DNA from: Macrocystis pyrifera
Taxonomy: Eukaryota; Sar; Phaeophyceae; Laminariales; Laminariaceae
Reading direction: 5' to 3'
Length of the DNA stretch: 64,000 nt
Assembly: GCA_031763025.1 (NCBI GenBank)
Contig: JASSKH010000006.1
Coordinates: 15,713,479 to 15,777,478 of the forward strand
In this document: positions 36,935-48,188 of the stretch, in pieces
How positions within the stretch are numbered: position 1 is the first letter of the stretch
Layout of the letters: every line of letters starts with the position of its first letter
Program-made: the position numbers and the translations under genes
The notes under the pieces: generated by a model
The model's database searches: none
What the model was told of the DNA's origin: nothing
Seen by the model: only the letters and a program-made list of their open reading frames with translations

Positions 36935-37710
36935 ACATGCCACACGTGTTTGTGAGAGCGAACATGCTATTGGTGGCAAACGGAAGTCGTTTGCCATTAT
37001 CGTTACGAACATCACGTACGTATTTGCCATTATCGTTACGAACATCACGTACGTATTTGCCATTATCGTTACGAACATCACGTACGTATGCTTCAAGCAC
37101 TCTACTTTCATCATCTCCGCATCATTTTGTTTTCTGTCTAGCTCGACGTTGGCATCCACCAGTACGAACATATGCTTTATAGCAGGAATGCACCAAGTCC
37201 TTGAGCTTCTTCCGGAAAGTGCGTTCCAGCTCGTCGTCCTTGGTGTAATCAGTTGGAGCATACACGACGACGAACTCAACTGCGTCTCATTAACCTGCCA
37301 TCTCAATACGCATTGACATTAGCCGTTCGTTGGTGAAATAGTGAGCGTACACAGACGTTTAGCACAAGGGTCCCTTGATAGCTACACATAACTGGTACAG
37401 CGCTTTCCTGGCAGCTGGTGTCTCCTAGCCTGAGCAGAAAACGTGATACCTTGCGCATGCACGGGTGTTGCTGCCGGACGTTCGAGGTTTATGCAGGCCA
37501 AGAAAGTCACAGCCAAGTTGCTGTTTTGTTGCCAGTACACGCTCGTTATGTCCGTAGCTGTTTTTCCCCATTTACAGCCTGGGTGCGCACATTGTAAGTC
37601 GCAACTGTCTCACGTGCTTTCTTTCTGTCTGTTGCGAGCGTCACGAGCTGCTTGTTTCACAAGACTCGTCCCGGCTTCCTTTTATATTTATGATGTTACT
37701 TTCTTATCTC
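36935..37710 (-). mobile_element. LINE fragment, endonuclease domain only
   Basis: Minus-strand fragment colinear with 45885-46640 of the longer LINE. The match covers the region 5' of the endonuclease (37440-37700 against 46370-46640, sharing CAGGCCAA.GAAGTCACAGCC and CAGTACAC.CTCGT.ATGTCC) and the domain itself (37000-37300, with the LVDAN block where other copies read LMDANARTG). RT and both ends are absent. It contains a 33-bp in-frame triplication at about 36985-37085. It is non-functional, with frameshifts relative to the longer copy. Confidence 0.85.
36985..37085. repeat. 33-bp triplication inside the LINE fragment
   Basis: The unit GCCATTATCGTTACGAACATC plus ACGTACGTATTT occurs three times head to tail. 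In the longer LINE copy (45975-46005) the corresponding sequence is present once. On the minus strand it reads TYVMFVTIMAN three times. Confidence 0.92.
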
Positions 37711-38600
37711 GATGATGAATGGCCGTACGTACACCTGATATATTTAGGGTCACCCCGTGTCAAATATGTCCTGCCTGGCCTGACGGGTGGTGAATAGTGT
37801 TGGACATCGACGCTCTAAACGTTTCGGTATGGTAACCGCAATCAAGCCGATAAACTATATCGATGACGCTAATTGTCGTTTCCGAACCGAAACACGAACA
37901 TTTCGATGAACGATACGATAATGATAAATGAGGGGAAGAAAGAAACGCATATATTCTGCCTGAGGCACGCCCATTTGTTTCAATATTATAAAATATATAG
38001 GACGGTGCTACTGGACGCCACACATCGTATCATATCATATTCATCACATCTATTATTATATAACGTTATGTATTATGTATACTACTTGTACTGCACAAGG
38101 TATTGGCTTCAAGGCGTTCAAGCTCTGCATCCCTTGGTTCAACGAAATTAAAACAAAGGCAACAACAGCAGCACACCAGCGTCAATGCTGCCTGTACATA
38201 TCAAAGAGGTAAACACATCTATCATATACTAATTATATACAGTTTGGGTATGACCTGATATTGGTACAATACTCTAGGCCAGTATTTCACGAGAAAACAG
38301 CTATTTACCACAACCAACTGTGCTGTTGTAGGCACTGGTACGCCGACACTGTTGTATGCCCGGAATGAATCGCCTCCAAAGAGGATGCCATCACTAACCA
38401 CTATCATGTACCAAGTAGTATGTATCATATCAATATAGTTCTACGCATACCGGGCACAGGGTATGTGTCAGCTCCTGTTATGCAGGTAAAAAGGAATAAA
38501 ACCTTACCTTCTCGGTCACTGAGAAAACCCTGCTCGGAACAACTGCCTACCCTGAAAACCGAACTAAAAGGCACACATCCGGGAGAATAATACGGCGAGA
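37711..38600. other. AT-rich unclassified stretch
   Basis: No protein family or repeat is recognised. It is AT-rich with runs such as TATTATATAACG. Open frames up to about 92 codons are probably chance. Confidence 0.4.
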
Positions 38601-38602
38601 AG

Positions 38603-39622
38603 TCAAAACTCAATTCGATTGACCGGTTGGTGTCCCTTGGCAAGGAGAGGAGGCCTCCTCGTGGGCATGCGCCACGTGGGTGGAGCTCTCGATGCTTGAT
38701 GTTGGGCGGAAATCCGAAGCGTACCCATGCTGGGGGTAGAGCCCCCGGGGCAGAAGCAATTTGAACAGTGGCTCAACCTAAAGAGACTGTTTTCATGCTG
38801 GTATACTGGCAAGAACGGCAGCCGGAACGACTCCTCCCGGAAGCATTGCTGGGTTGAGTTGTGAATTAATGACGTCGATAGACTGCTGTGTCCAGTATGT
38901 TTTGCGTCAATGTCGAGACGATGGACCGGGAGCTCAGGGGCTCGGAGCGCCTGGCGGGTCAAGATGATCCGATCGAGAACGAATTTCAAGACACGCGTTT
39001 TGAGCGAGGATATGGTGGATGCCACCAACGTCGGGTGGGTGGGTTTCAGGACCTTTACAGCCTGGGTCTGCTTGTTTCTCGCCGCTTCATCGAGCTTGGA
39101 TCTATGAGCTCTGTCCACTTTTATCCACTCGTAGGGGGCGATGAGGTTGCTGGTGTTGCATTTCAGGCACTAAATCATCAGGGAGCAACAGCGACACATG
39201 ATACGTTTCCTTGGATCGAGCAAGAAGAGGAGCTCTGTGCAGGGAAGGTTTCGCCGCTTTGGCTTAGGGTGGCAGCTGCGCAGGTCGGTGACGTCCTCGG
39301 TGTCCTCCTCGTCGTGGCCTCTGCCTCTTTCAACAGTCTCCTCGATCACTCGGTTGCCCGCCGTCCTCTCGGGAGCATTGGACACAACCTGCCGTTGTGG
39401 AAACGTGCTCCCCAATGCGGCCAGCTGCGAACCGTTGTGGTGGGGTGCTCCTCCTCTCCTGTTAGTTGGCACTGTATCTCCTGGCCTCTTGACAAGCGTT
39501 TGGCTTCCTATCGCCTTATCGTCCCATCGTTTTATCGTTATCGTTACCGAACGAAAAGACCCAAACTTTATTTACGATATCCAACACTACTAACAGTGGC
39601 GAGAACGTTTCTCGGTAATTAG
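38603..39622. other. Unrecognised open frames on both strands
   Basis: A 244-codon frame on + (38888-39622) is covered on the minus strand by frames of 171 and 100 codons (39118-38603 and 39472-39170). The minus-strand reading is richer in charged residues (EETVERGRGHDEED). It could be a decayed retroelement structural gene or a host exon. Neither strand shows a motif I can name. A conserved-looking string ACTAACAGTGGCGAGAACG near 39590 is reminiscent of sequence near retroelement primer sites but is not proof. Confidence 0.25.
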
Positions 39623-39789
39623 CTTGACATTGCTTTGTGTTTGTCGCTTTTTAAGTCCCTTTGTTGTACGTTTCGTCGCAGCCCCCTCCAGGGTGGCAAG
39701 ATACGCTTGTGGTAGCTTATTTTGTCATTGTGGTTTCTTCTTTCTATTGTTCTACTTTTTTTTTGGGTGTTCTAACGTTTTCTTAGGGT

Positions 39790-41170
39790 TGAGGTTTGAG
39801 TTTGACAAAACCGGGTGGAATACGCTGAAGACGGCGTGCGCGAATCTGCGATGGGCGATTGGCGCAGCGTTGTATATTTGCTGCGAAGAGTATCTTGCTG
39901 GAACGAAGAGACTCCGCGACAACACCAGCGGGTTTCTACAAACACTTGAAGGTCATGGTGCGGTTGGACGGTCGAAAAGGAAAGAAGCGAACAGACGAGG
40001 ATGGCACGCTATTGAAGGACAAGGTGCGCATTCTTGAACGGTGGGTAAGGTGTTTAGGTAGGTACTGAATCAAAAGCCAAAAATTGTCCAAGTTGAGCCA
40101 ATCAAAACCGTTCTTCTTCGACAACGGCCGTGGGCACCACCCTTCGGGAACGAACCGACTATGGATTAAATAAGGGCGTAATCCAGGATATGCCAGACTG
40201 GAAAGCGGTAGGACCAGACTCTCTTCCGGCCGGGTTACTAAACCTTGACCACCCCGAACTCATCCAGTACTTTTAAAATTTAGTTGGCAACGTGTGGACA
40301 ACGGTTGACGTCCCCGAGCAATGGTTAGATGCGACCACCAAGGTCCTTAATAAACTCAAGTATCGCCGTGATTGCAACAACTAGCAAGAGGTTTCGCTTG
40401 TTTTACATCCAGGCAAAGTATTGCTGAAAACGTTCGAGTCCCGCCCCAGTAACTACTGCGAGGTCGATAGGGTACCCCCCGAGGAACACTGCGGCTTCCG
40501 ACCAGCACGATAATCAGAAGACATGCTATTGGTCGTGCTCCAACAGCAAGAAATCGAACGAGATTGAAAAAATCCACAGTACATGCGCCTCGTCGATCTG
40601 CAAAAAGCATACTACTCCGTCGACCGAACGGTATTGTGGGTGGTGCTCGCACGCTTTAGCGCACTAGAGAAGATGCTAACAATCATTCCCCAGTTCCACG
40701 CAGGCGGGCGAGACCACTTGGGTACAGCTGACGGTGAGCACTCGGAATGGTTTGACGTCACTCAGGGGCTGCGGCAAGGATGTGTGTTGTCATCGCTTCT
40801 GCTCAATGCCGTCTTCGCTGACATAACACACGCCCTGCTGGTACGCTTCGGTTAAGATCCATATAATTGGAGGGACTCGGTTCACCTCGAGGAGGACCTC
40901 GGGAAGGACGGGGTGACGGTTGACCCACTAACTTGCGTACGGAGGGACGTATGGGGTTGTGCGGTACACGGGCGATGCAGACAATGTTTGTAAGTCGGCG
41001 AAAGCTCTTGCGAAGATAGTGACCGTCATTGTGACCGTTATTAAAGCAGCAGGCCTCACCGTATCAGAGACGAAACCAGAGCCAATGCTGATGCCAACAT
41101 CTAAACCAGGCATCCCAGACGTAACCGCTCGTCATCAAAGCAGCGGGGCATAGGTATTTAGACAGACGAT
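39790..41170 (+). mobile_element. 5'-truncated LINE copy, RT region
   Basis: Plus-strand copy of the same LINE family as 43110-47240. The linker at 39800-40060 matches it (GWNTLKTACANLRWAIGAAL against AWKTLRSACANLKKVIAAGL; GFYKHLK and LLKDKVRILERW shared). The RT follows: PDWKAVGPDSLPAGLL, DCNN, MRLVDLQKAYYSVDR (RT motif A region), [20 protein letters not shown], and a damaged active-site block near 40960 where YADD is expected but MRYTGDADN is read. Several in-frame stops and shifts are present. The missing endonuclease is the usual result of incomplete LINE insertion. Confidence 0.86.
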
Positions 41171-42065
41171 GCAGGTTTTGTTTCTGGGCGGTCTTGTCGT
41201 CTCAAGCTCTGCCATTTTGCCAGAGATCAAGTGGTGAAGGGCCAGCATTCCGAGGACGAGAACACAGCAACACAAGCCAGACCAGGAAATCGCAACGAAA
41301 CGACAACGAAACAATGATAATAGTCATTGGCATGAAATAGAATGAAAACGACTTGAGGAGATCAAAATGCTGCCATAAGCAAAGCGTACGTACGCCGATG
41401 AGGTTTCTGCTGATTTTTAATTGGCCTACCTCTGTCTCAAACTCTGTGATTACCCAATTTGTATCTCTCTAGTACAAGAAACGAAGACGGGGACGGGGTG
41501 TACTGATGAACCTGAGGACAAAGGACGATTTCAGGTGCGGACAACACACACATGCTACTGAGGTGTGGGGCTAGTAGTACCAGCCAATGGGACTTCCGTC
41601 GATGACTCGCCAGTACCAGTCATCTTGAATGTCACCGTATCTGGAGTGTCAAAAATTAAAATGACTTGGAGTACCTGCCAGTACCTGGAGTACTTGAAGT
41701 CAAAGAGCACTGAACAGCTGCCAGCACCTGTAGAGAGTACTGAGTGACTTCCAGTGTCTGAATAAAATGCTGAGCACCTGCTAGTACCTGGAGTATGTAA
41801 ATAGAGAAAATACTGAGTATTTGCCAGTACCTACAAGTAGTACCTGGACTACCCAGACCCAAACTCGGGCGACCTTTGGAGTTGCGCGTATGCGAGCCAA
41901 CCCTGTTTGTACCCCAACTGACTCTGCTTAGCACACCTCAAAATAGTCTCTAGTACGCAACAGTATTGACTTCATAATAAAGAAATAAAGAAATAATGCT
42001 ACTCGTACCATATACGGCTGTCGTCGCTACCTGGAGGATGCTTCTTTTTTCATTTTGTTTCCCGC
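41171..42065. repeat. Unclassified stretch with degenerate AGTACCTGG repeats
   Basis: No gene is recognised. At about 41665-41855 the strings CCAGTACCTGGAGTA and AGTACCTG recur irregularly every 30-40 bp with AGTACTGAGT spacers, a worn minisatellite. The part from 41171 may be LINE 3' UTR. Confidence 0.45.
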
Positions 42066-42650
42066 TCGTTCTTTTCAAGTGTCTAACAGATCACCTGCTG
42101 AGGGGGCACGATGGTTTGTTTCTTAGATATTTTTCTTGTTTCTTTTTCTCTTTCGAATTGTCTTCTTTTTTTTTTTGCTTTTTTTCTCTTGGTTTCGTTT
42201 CGTTTCTCTAGGTCATGGAATGTGTATGTCGTGGCTGTCGTATGCGGTATGATGACATGGCATTGCATTGTTGTTGTTTTCTTCACATTAAACCGTTCTT
42301 TCTACCCGTCGACATCAAGCACAACCAGTGTCCGTGCCGATTCTTCAATCCTAGAGAGATACAAGTTCTGTGGTCACAAAGCTACAGCACACAGCGATAC
42401 TACGTTGCCACGTATGCAAGGCAATGCCATGTCATCATACTGCGTACGGCAGGCACGACATTCACATTCCATGACCTAGAGAAACGAAACGAAACAAAAG
42501 AGAACCCCCCCCCCCCAAAACAACAAAGACAATTCCAAAGAGAAAAAAAAACAAGAGAAGAGAAACGAATATATACCTGGTATATATATAACAACAAACG
42601 ATCGTGCCCCCCCCCGCAGGGGATCTGGCAGACACTTGAAAAGAAGGAGC
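42066..42650. mobile_element. Foldback-like long inverted repeat with LINE-derived loop
   Basis: The left arm at about 42066-42270 and the right arm at about 42413-42650 are reverse complements over more than 200 bp. Shared blocks include CTTTTCAAGTGTCT, GGGGCACGAT, CTCTAGGTCATGGAATGTG and GATGACATGGCATTGC. The A/T-rich homopolymer runs have drifted. The ~140-bp loop (ACATTAAACCGTTCTTTCTA to ACGTTGCCACGTATGC) matches the 5' region of the long LINE at about 47090-47235, which lies in the opposite orientation in the window. It could be a foldback transposon, or two copies of one element inserted head to head. No transposase is present. A transcript of this region would form a long hairpin. Confidence 0.82.
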
Positions 42651-42715
42651 TAGAAATAAAAAATAAAAATAGGAAAAAGAAGAAAACACCACTAGTCGTC
42701 GTCAACAGAGTAAGA

Positions 42716-42904
42716 CTAAGAACCAAGGCAAAATAAGCAGGCAAACCGCACAAAGCACAAAGCATCCTTCAGGTAGCGGCAGCAGTTTATGGTACGAGTA
42801 ACACAGCCAGGGTCTCCCTGCTGGCCCGCTTGGTACCTTGTTACCCTGTCTGCCACCTTCGTCCAGCGTTCGTCAACTATGCCCGGCCCCTCGGCGTCAG
42901 ACAA
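42716..42904 (-). mobile_element. Additional LINE 3' end fragment
   Basis: The minus strand reads VDERWTKVADRVTRYQ, closely similar to VDESRKEMADRVARYR at the 3' end of the long LINE (near 43150-43200). The surrounding DNA (GGTACGAGTA, TTGGTACCTTGTTACCCTGT) is also similar to 43110-43170. It is a second, separate 3' tail beside the long copy. Confidence 0.7.
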
Positions 42905-43109
42905 TACGAAACAAGCAAAGCAGGCTCGTCATCCACCCACGCCATACGACTCCTTCAATGAGGCTTATCAATCGGAGAAAGGGAGAGAAACAAAATAAAA
43001 TTAAAATCACATAGGGTCAGCGCAAATAAAGAAAATAAAATGAAACAAAAATAAACAAAAACAACAGAAAGACAAAGGAAGACCACGGTCGAACCAGCTG
43101 CACCAGTTG
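42905..43109. other. A-rich stretch between LINE tails
   Basis: A-rich on the plus strand (AAAATAAAATTAAAATC and AAACAAAAATAAACAAAAAC). It may be 3' UTR or tail sequence of the LINE copies. No gene is present. Confidence 0.4.
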
Positions 43110-43583
43110 GTGGTACGAGTAGTATAGGCATGTTCTACTTCTTAGTTTGCCCGGTACCTGGCTACCCTATCTGCCATCTCCTTCCTACTTTCGTCCACTG
43201 CAGTTTCCCTTCTACTCCTCTTCCGCCCCCTCTCTGCATTCCCTTGGTCGGGTTTTCTCCTACTCCTCTTGTTGCCCCTCCTCCCCCCATTCCCTTGGAC
43301 ACCACCCGCGGCGGATGCGCGGCGCTGCCTACTCAGCCCAGCCTCAGCCTCGTGCCACCTCCCCATGAACCGTTCGGCTGCTTCGAGGATCCCCCAGTAC
43401 CACTTCCCCGCCTTTTTGCAGCAGTGGGTCACAGCGCGGTCCAAACTCCAAAGACCAAGGGAGCAAGTTCCGTTGACCCTTCGGTGGCTCGGAACTTCCT
43501 AAGACCTTCGACTATGCATCTCTGCCAAGTCTTAACCTGTCCGCCAGGTCTCGGATTCTCCCCACCAGCAATCGTCCCGAACA

Positions 43584-45140
43584 TTACCCGACTGGGTAAT
43601 CGATCCTTGCTTTACCGTGCCACCCCTCCCGCGAAGAAGAGGCGCCGTTTGCGGATGGTGTTTCGATGCTCTCGCAACGTGTCATCTTGAGGGCCTTCGC
43701 GTACGAGAGGGTGGCATGGTCAGTACGAAGTCGGCGCTGGAAGCCAATGACTCGCAACAGGACTTGGTGGTGAGCCGTTCGAAGCTTGGCAAAGTGTTGC
43801 GCTCTGAGGGTCCACGTCACACACCCGTACAGCAGGGTCTCAATCACCTCGGCCTTCAGCATTCGGACTTTCAGGCTAAGGGGGGCGGTCGTCCTATCAT
43901 ACAGCTCCGGGCCGAACCGTTTGAGGCATGCTCGCATGAGACCGATCCGTCGGTCGATTTCGAGCGAGAGGTCAGCGTTTTCGTGGAAAATGCCGCCTAG
44001 GTATAAGAACTGGGCCGTCTACTTATACCCCTGGCCTGCTGCTTCGATGACGAGCGGTGGTGCGAGGGCTTTCTGGTCTGGCGTTTGTAGAAGTATAGTC
44101 TCTGTCTTCTTCTCCGACACCGTGAGGCCTGCTGCTTCGAAGACAGTCACGATGACTGCCATCATTTTCGCGAGCCCTTCAGCCGACTTCGAGACAATCC
44201 CTGGGTCATCGGCGTACAACATGCCTCATACTGCCTTTCGCACGCACGCCAACGGCTCCTGCTCCTCCGTTCCGACTACTCCAGCATCACTGAGTTGGAC
44301 CAAATCGATTACGATGGCTTCGTCATGGCTAAAGCGTACTTGTACGACGTGCAACGCAGCAGCGAAGAATACGTTGAACAGTAACGGTGATAGCACACAG
44401 CCTTGCCGCAAGCTCTGCGTGACATCAGACCATTCCGAGTGCTCGCCGTCATCCGCACGCACGCGAGCCCGCATGCCATCGTGGAAATTACGGATAATTC
44501 TCAGCATCTTGGTTGGTGCTCCAAAACGTGCGAATACTTCCCTTAACAGCTCTCGGTCGACAGAGTCGTACGCTCTCTGCAGATCCACGAAGCATAAGTA
44601 CAGGGGGATTTCCCTCTGTCTTCCAAGCTCTTGCAACCGGCGCACGACGAACAACATATCAATCGTTGATCGTGCGGGGCAGAAGCCGCACTGTTCCTCC
44701 GGGAGTAATTCCTCGGTCTTGCAGTAGTTGCTGAGGCGGGACGCGATGATTTTCAACAAAACTTTGCCTGCGTGGGCAACCAGATAAATCCTTCTGTAGT
44801 TGTTGCAATCAGTTCGGTCTTTCTTTTTGTGAAGGACCTTGATGATCGCATCTTTCCATTGCTGGGGGGCTTCTCTTGTTACCCAAACATTGACAAGGAT
44901 GCTGTAAAAGCACTGGGCGGATGCCGGGTGGTCGATTTTCAGGAGTTCGGTCGCGAGACCATCTGGCCCGATAGCTTTCCAGTTTGACATCCCCTTAAGT
45001 GCTTCTGTCATCTCGTCCATGGATGGTTCATCTCCGAGCGACAGCTTAAGCGGTCGTGGTGACAAGGGGTCGATGATCGTGGAATCGAGTTTAATCGATT
45101 TCGTGTTCAAGAGTTCGTGGTAACCCCCCCCCCCCCCCAC
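43584..45140 (-). pseudogene. LINE reverse transcriptase (decayed)
   Basis: One reading frame carries almost the whole RT from 45140 to 43584, interrupted by two in-frame stops. One stop falls just before GMLYADD, where the plus-strand copy at 40930 has W. The other falls just before TAQFLYLGG. Motifs in order: [15 protein letters not shown] (about residues 53-67), DCNNYRRI (111-118), [15 protein letters not shown] (149-163), [17 protein letters not shown] (183-199, catalytic Asp region), [17 protein letters not shown] (243-259), then YADD with the catalytic Asp pair. The upstream linker frame (45460-45107) is shifted relative to it exactly at a run of 15 C at 45124-45138, a plausible site of slippage or sequencing error. 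Confidence 0.88.
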
Positions 45141-45779
45141 CGTTCACGAATTTGCACTTTATCCCGCAACAACGTGCTATCCTCGTCCCTAATGAACTGT
45201 TCGCTTCTCGCTTTAGTCCCTTCCAATCCTACCGTACTCTTAAGGTGCTTGTAAAAGCCTCTCTGGTCGTTGCTCGCTAGGAGTTGTTTGGTTTCAGCGA
45301 GGTACGCTTCGAAGTACGCATGCAGTCCTGCGGCAATCACCTTCTTCAGGTTCGCACACGCAGATCTCAGTGTCTTCCACGCGGTTCCATCCCGGGGGTG
45401 GGCACGAAAGAATTGCCGTGCATCCTCCCTCGCTGTCCATGCTAATATGAATGCGGCCAAGGTTTCGGCAAACTCACACCATCCATGTCTGCGGTGGCGA
45501 CGACGTGGGGGGGTGGTACCTCTTTTTCGATCGCATCAATAATAGCCGCAGTGAAACCTCAACCAGGCCAGACGTATTATGGGGCTGGTTAAGCTGGTTG
45601 AGAGTGCAGATGACCTTCGCGACTACTCGTTCACGATACTTTTCATAGGACATAAAAAGCTGCCTGTAGAACTCTCAGCGTTTTGTTGGTCTACGTGTTT
45701 GTCTGTTGGACGCAAAGTGACCACTGAGTCGGACTTTGATATACAAGATGTTGTGGTCTGAGTCAGCCTTAGCTGGGGC

Positions 45780-46780
45780 AGGAGGCTGTGGGACGACTTT
45801 TAACATCTTGTACTCTAGGTCGATGGGCTTGACGGGTTAGGATGTAGTCGATCCGCTTACGGTCACTCGGGCTGGTGCCGTTGTGTGTATGCTAAATCCC
45901 ACCCTTGCGCGTGCTGAAAAACGTGTTGGTGAGAGCCAACTTGCATTTGGTGGCGAACGACAGGAGTCGTCTGCCATTATCGTTACGAGCATCACGTCCA
46001 TATTCTCCAAGCACTCTACTTTCATCATCACCACACCCTTCCATCCTCTGTCCAGTTCGCGCGTTGGCATCCATCAGTACAAACAGACACTCTTTCGTCG
46101 GGATCTTTTACACCAAGTCCTCCAGCTTCTGCCAGAAACTACGTTTCAGTTCAACGTCTTTGGTACAATCCGTTGGAGCATACGCGACGACGAAATAACT
46201 GCCTCGCATTTTCTAGCCAGCTCAAAGCGCATAGACATGAGACGCTCGTCAATGAACTGATGAGTGTACACAGCCTTGCTGCACAACGATTCCTTTACAG
46301 CTAGGCCTACTCCGTACAGCCCTTGCGTGGCAGCTGTCGTTTCCTGACCTAAACAAAAAACGCGATACCCTGCCGCACGGAACGTCGTGCTACCGGTCCT
46401 CCGAGTTTCCTGCAGGCCAACGAAGTCACAGCCAAGTTGCCGTCCCTTCGCCAGTACACTCTCGTCATGTCCGTACGCGTTCTTCCCCTTTACAGCCATG
46501 GTGCGCACAATGTAGGTCGCTACCGCCACCAGTGCGTCCTTCTGTCTCTTACGAGTTTCGCTTGCTGCTTTCTTTGCCAGCCGACGTGAGGCTCGTCCCC
46601 GCCTCCTTTTTTTCATCTTTTGTTTCCATTTCTTCTCTATGGCGAAAGTGGCTCTCCATTTTCGTAGCCCGGTAAGCGCCTTGGTTTCCGTTGGCTGGGT
46701 GCAGCCGTCCCAGCCAATGCCGACACTCCCATTCTTTCTGTCCCGCATGCATACCCACGCTGTGGCCAGCCTCTCCACTC
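45780..46780 (-). pseudogene. LINE endonuclease (decayed)
   Basis: The N-terminal half lies in the frame 46778-46146: VRTMAVKGKNAYG, QLGCDFVGLQETRRTG (the catalytic Glu lies in LQETR), LYGVGLAVKESL and RLMSMRFEL. A frameshift near 46200 moves the rest to another frame: FVVAYAPTD, then FVLMDANARTGQRM (46074 onward, the D-A-N catalytic block), EYGRDARNDNGRRLLSFA, then RKRIDYILTR after a stop. The order and spacing are typical of APE-like LINE endonucleases. A lysine- and arginine-rich stretch precedes the domain (KMKKRRRGRASRRLAKKAA). Confidence 0.88.
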
Positions 46781-47252
46781 CTCCGACTGCCCGTGTAGCG
46801 CTCTCTGCTGTGGTGATGTACCCGTCCCGCCTGAGGGAAGAATTCCTTGGCGTTGGGGTTAAGAAGAAAATACATCACCGCCACCCCACGCGGTCCTTAA
46901 AGCGACCAGGCCACCAGCCGGACCGCGCAAGGTACCCTCGCTACCCAGCCCGAAACTCGATTTCTCGACCCAGCCCGAAGTTCGATGTTCGTGTGACTGT
47001 CGCTAGACCGTTGCAGATTCTGGCGGACTTCCTCGGCCCACCCCAAGGACGGGGCAGGCCAAAGAGGGTACTACGTGCGGATCATATTGCATACGTAGCA
47101 ACGTAGTATCCCTGTGGCGCAGCTTTGTGACCGCCGAAGTTGTAGCTCTCTAGGATTGAAGAATCGGCACGGACGCTGGTTGTGCTGGATGTCGACGGGT
47201 AGAAAGAACGGTTTAATGTGAAGAAAACAACAACAACAACTTAGTTTATACC

Positions 47253-47370
47253 TCAGGGTCCATCTTAACGGGGACTTTCGGTTCTTTCAATTTGACTTGA
47301 TTTTTTTTTAAAATTTAATCTGCATCTGATTAAACGAAATTTAGTGTTCCCCGTCAAGATTGGCCCTCAG
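47253..47370. mobile_element. Possible 118-bp MITE-like inverted-repeat element
   Basis: CTCAGGGTCCATCTTAACGG at 47253 onward and TTCCCCGTCAAGATTGGCCC then TCAG at 47347-47370 form imperfect terminal inverted repeats of about 24 bp, ending exactly in CTCAG and CTCAG respectively rather than in a complementary pair of tails. The interior is AT-rich and partly self-complementary. No clear target-site duplication is visible. It lies just outside the 5' end of the long LINE. Confidence 0.45.
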
Positions 47371-48185
47371 CGTTTCGGAAAAAAAGGAAAAACAAAACTC
47401 AACTCAGGGTGAGTGGGTGCTCATGGTTGGTGCTTCCAGGATTTGGAATAATGTCAAAAAGGAGATGCTCACGATGGGAGGAGAAATAAAAATGACGTGG
47501 ACCTGCGTTCCAGCTTCCCGATTTCTGACAGGACGGTTCAAGCATCGTGCAGTCGACCGCCGCGTGTTCCATCACCTTTCGCCCCGACCTGCCCCACCCG
47601 CTCCTCCATCGCCAAAACACGACCTCCACCGTCGCTGTCCTCCCAGCCTCCACCCAGCTCGACGTTGCGTGTCTTCGTTTTCTTGTGCAACTTGATGTGC
47701 TTTCATCTATTGAGCCGCTCCTGCTCACTTCGCCTCGCCTGCTGCGATTACGGCAGCTACTGCACTTGAAGCCCCATCACAACCAAACGCCTACTGGTGG
47801 AGGAGGTGGTGCGCCCGGTTGCCCCAACGCTTTCCCTCCTCGCCGTCACACGGCGTGAGGTTGCTAGGTCGCTTGTCTTCATTGTTTCCAAAGATAGATG
47901 ATGCATGCTCCACCTCCTTCCCTCCTGTGATTGCCAAAGCTACTCTATACTTCCTCGCCGCCGAAGATTCACGAACCAAACGACGACTGGTTCGAGGAGA
48001 TGGCGCACCTTGTCGCCCTAAGCTATGGCGGCGAGTCAGTGTTAATCCCGGGCTGCGTGTGTGACTGTACAGGCATCCTTTAGTACCTGTGCTCTGTGCC
48101 ATGACCATTCCCCGGAGCAGGTTATTTGCTCAGGGTAAAACCCTTTTTTGCATCTCGTAACCCTGAGCATCTGGAAGAAATGAGT
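47371..48185. other. Unclassified, open frames on both strands
   Basis: Frames of 90-111 codons overlap on both strands (for example minus 48108-47791 and plus 47547-47858). Compositional bias (CCTCC/GGAGG-rich) probably explains them. No domain is recognised. Confidence 0.3.
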
Positions 48186-48188
48186 TGG

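Larger units (their letters stand above)
43110..47240 (-). mobile_element. LINE (APE-type non-LTR retrotransposon), longest copy
   Basis: Minus-strand element of about 4.1 kb. In transcription order: a 5' region (47240-46800) whose start matches the loop of the inverted repeat at 42271-42412; an apurinic-type endonuclease (46530-45780); a linker (45460-45140); a reverse transcriptase (45140-44000); and a thumb/C-terminal region ending near 43150. Family features are the QLGCDFVGLQETRR and RIDYIL endonuclease motifs, YADD in the RT, and WTLRAQHFAKLRTAHHQVLLRVIG after it. I cannot assign a clade with certainty; the endonuclease resembles the type often mislabelled craniofacial development protein 2. 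It is inactive because of several stops and shifts. No target-site duplication was found. Confidence 0.9.

Noticed and set aside
39560-39610. LTR end and primer site of another retroelement (ACTAACAGTGGCGAGAACG)
   Set aside because: The string is suggestive, but no paired LTR, polypurine tract or adjacent structural gene in the right orientation could be shown.
38888-39622. 244-codon plus-strand frame as a host gene
   Set aside because: A minus-strand reading over the same bases is at least as protein-like, and neither has a recognisable domain. Left as unclassified.
42215-42736. 173-codon open frame as a gene
   Set aside because: It runs through an inverted repeat with homopolymer runs. 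The same DNA in the loop is LINE-derived, and the frame is not the one shared with the LINE copy.
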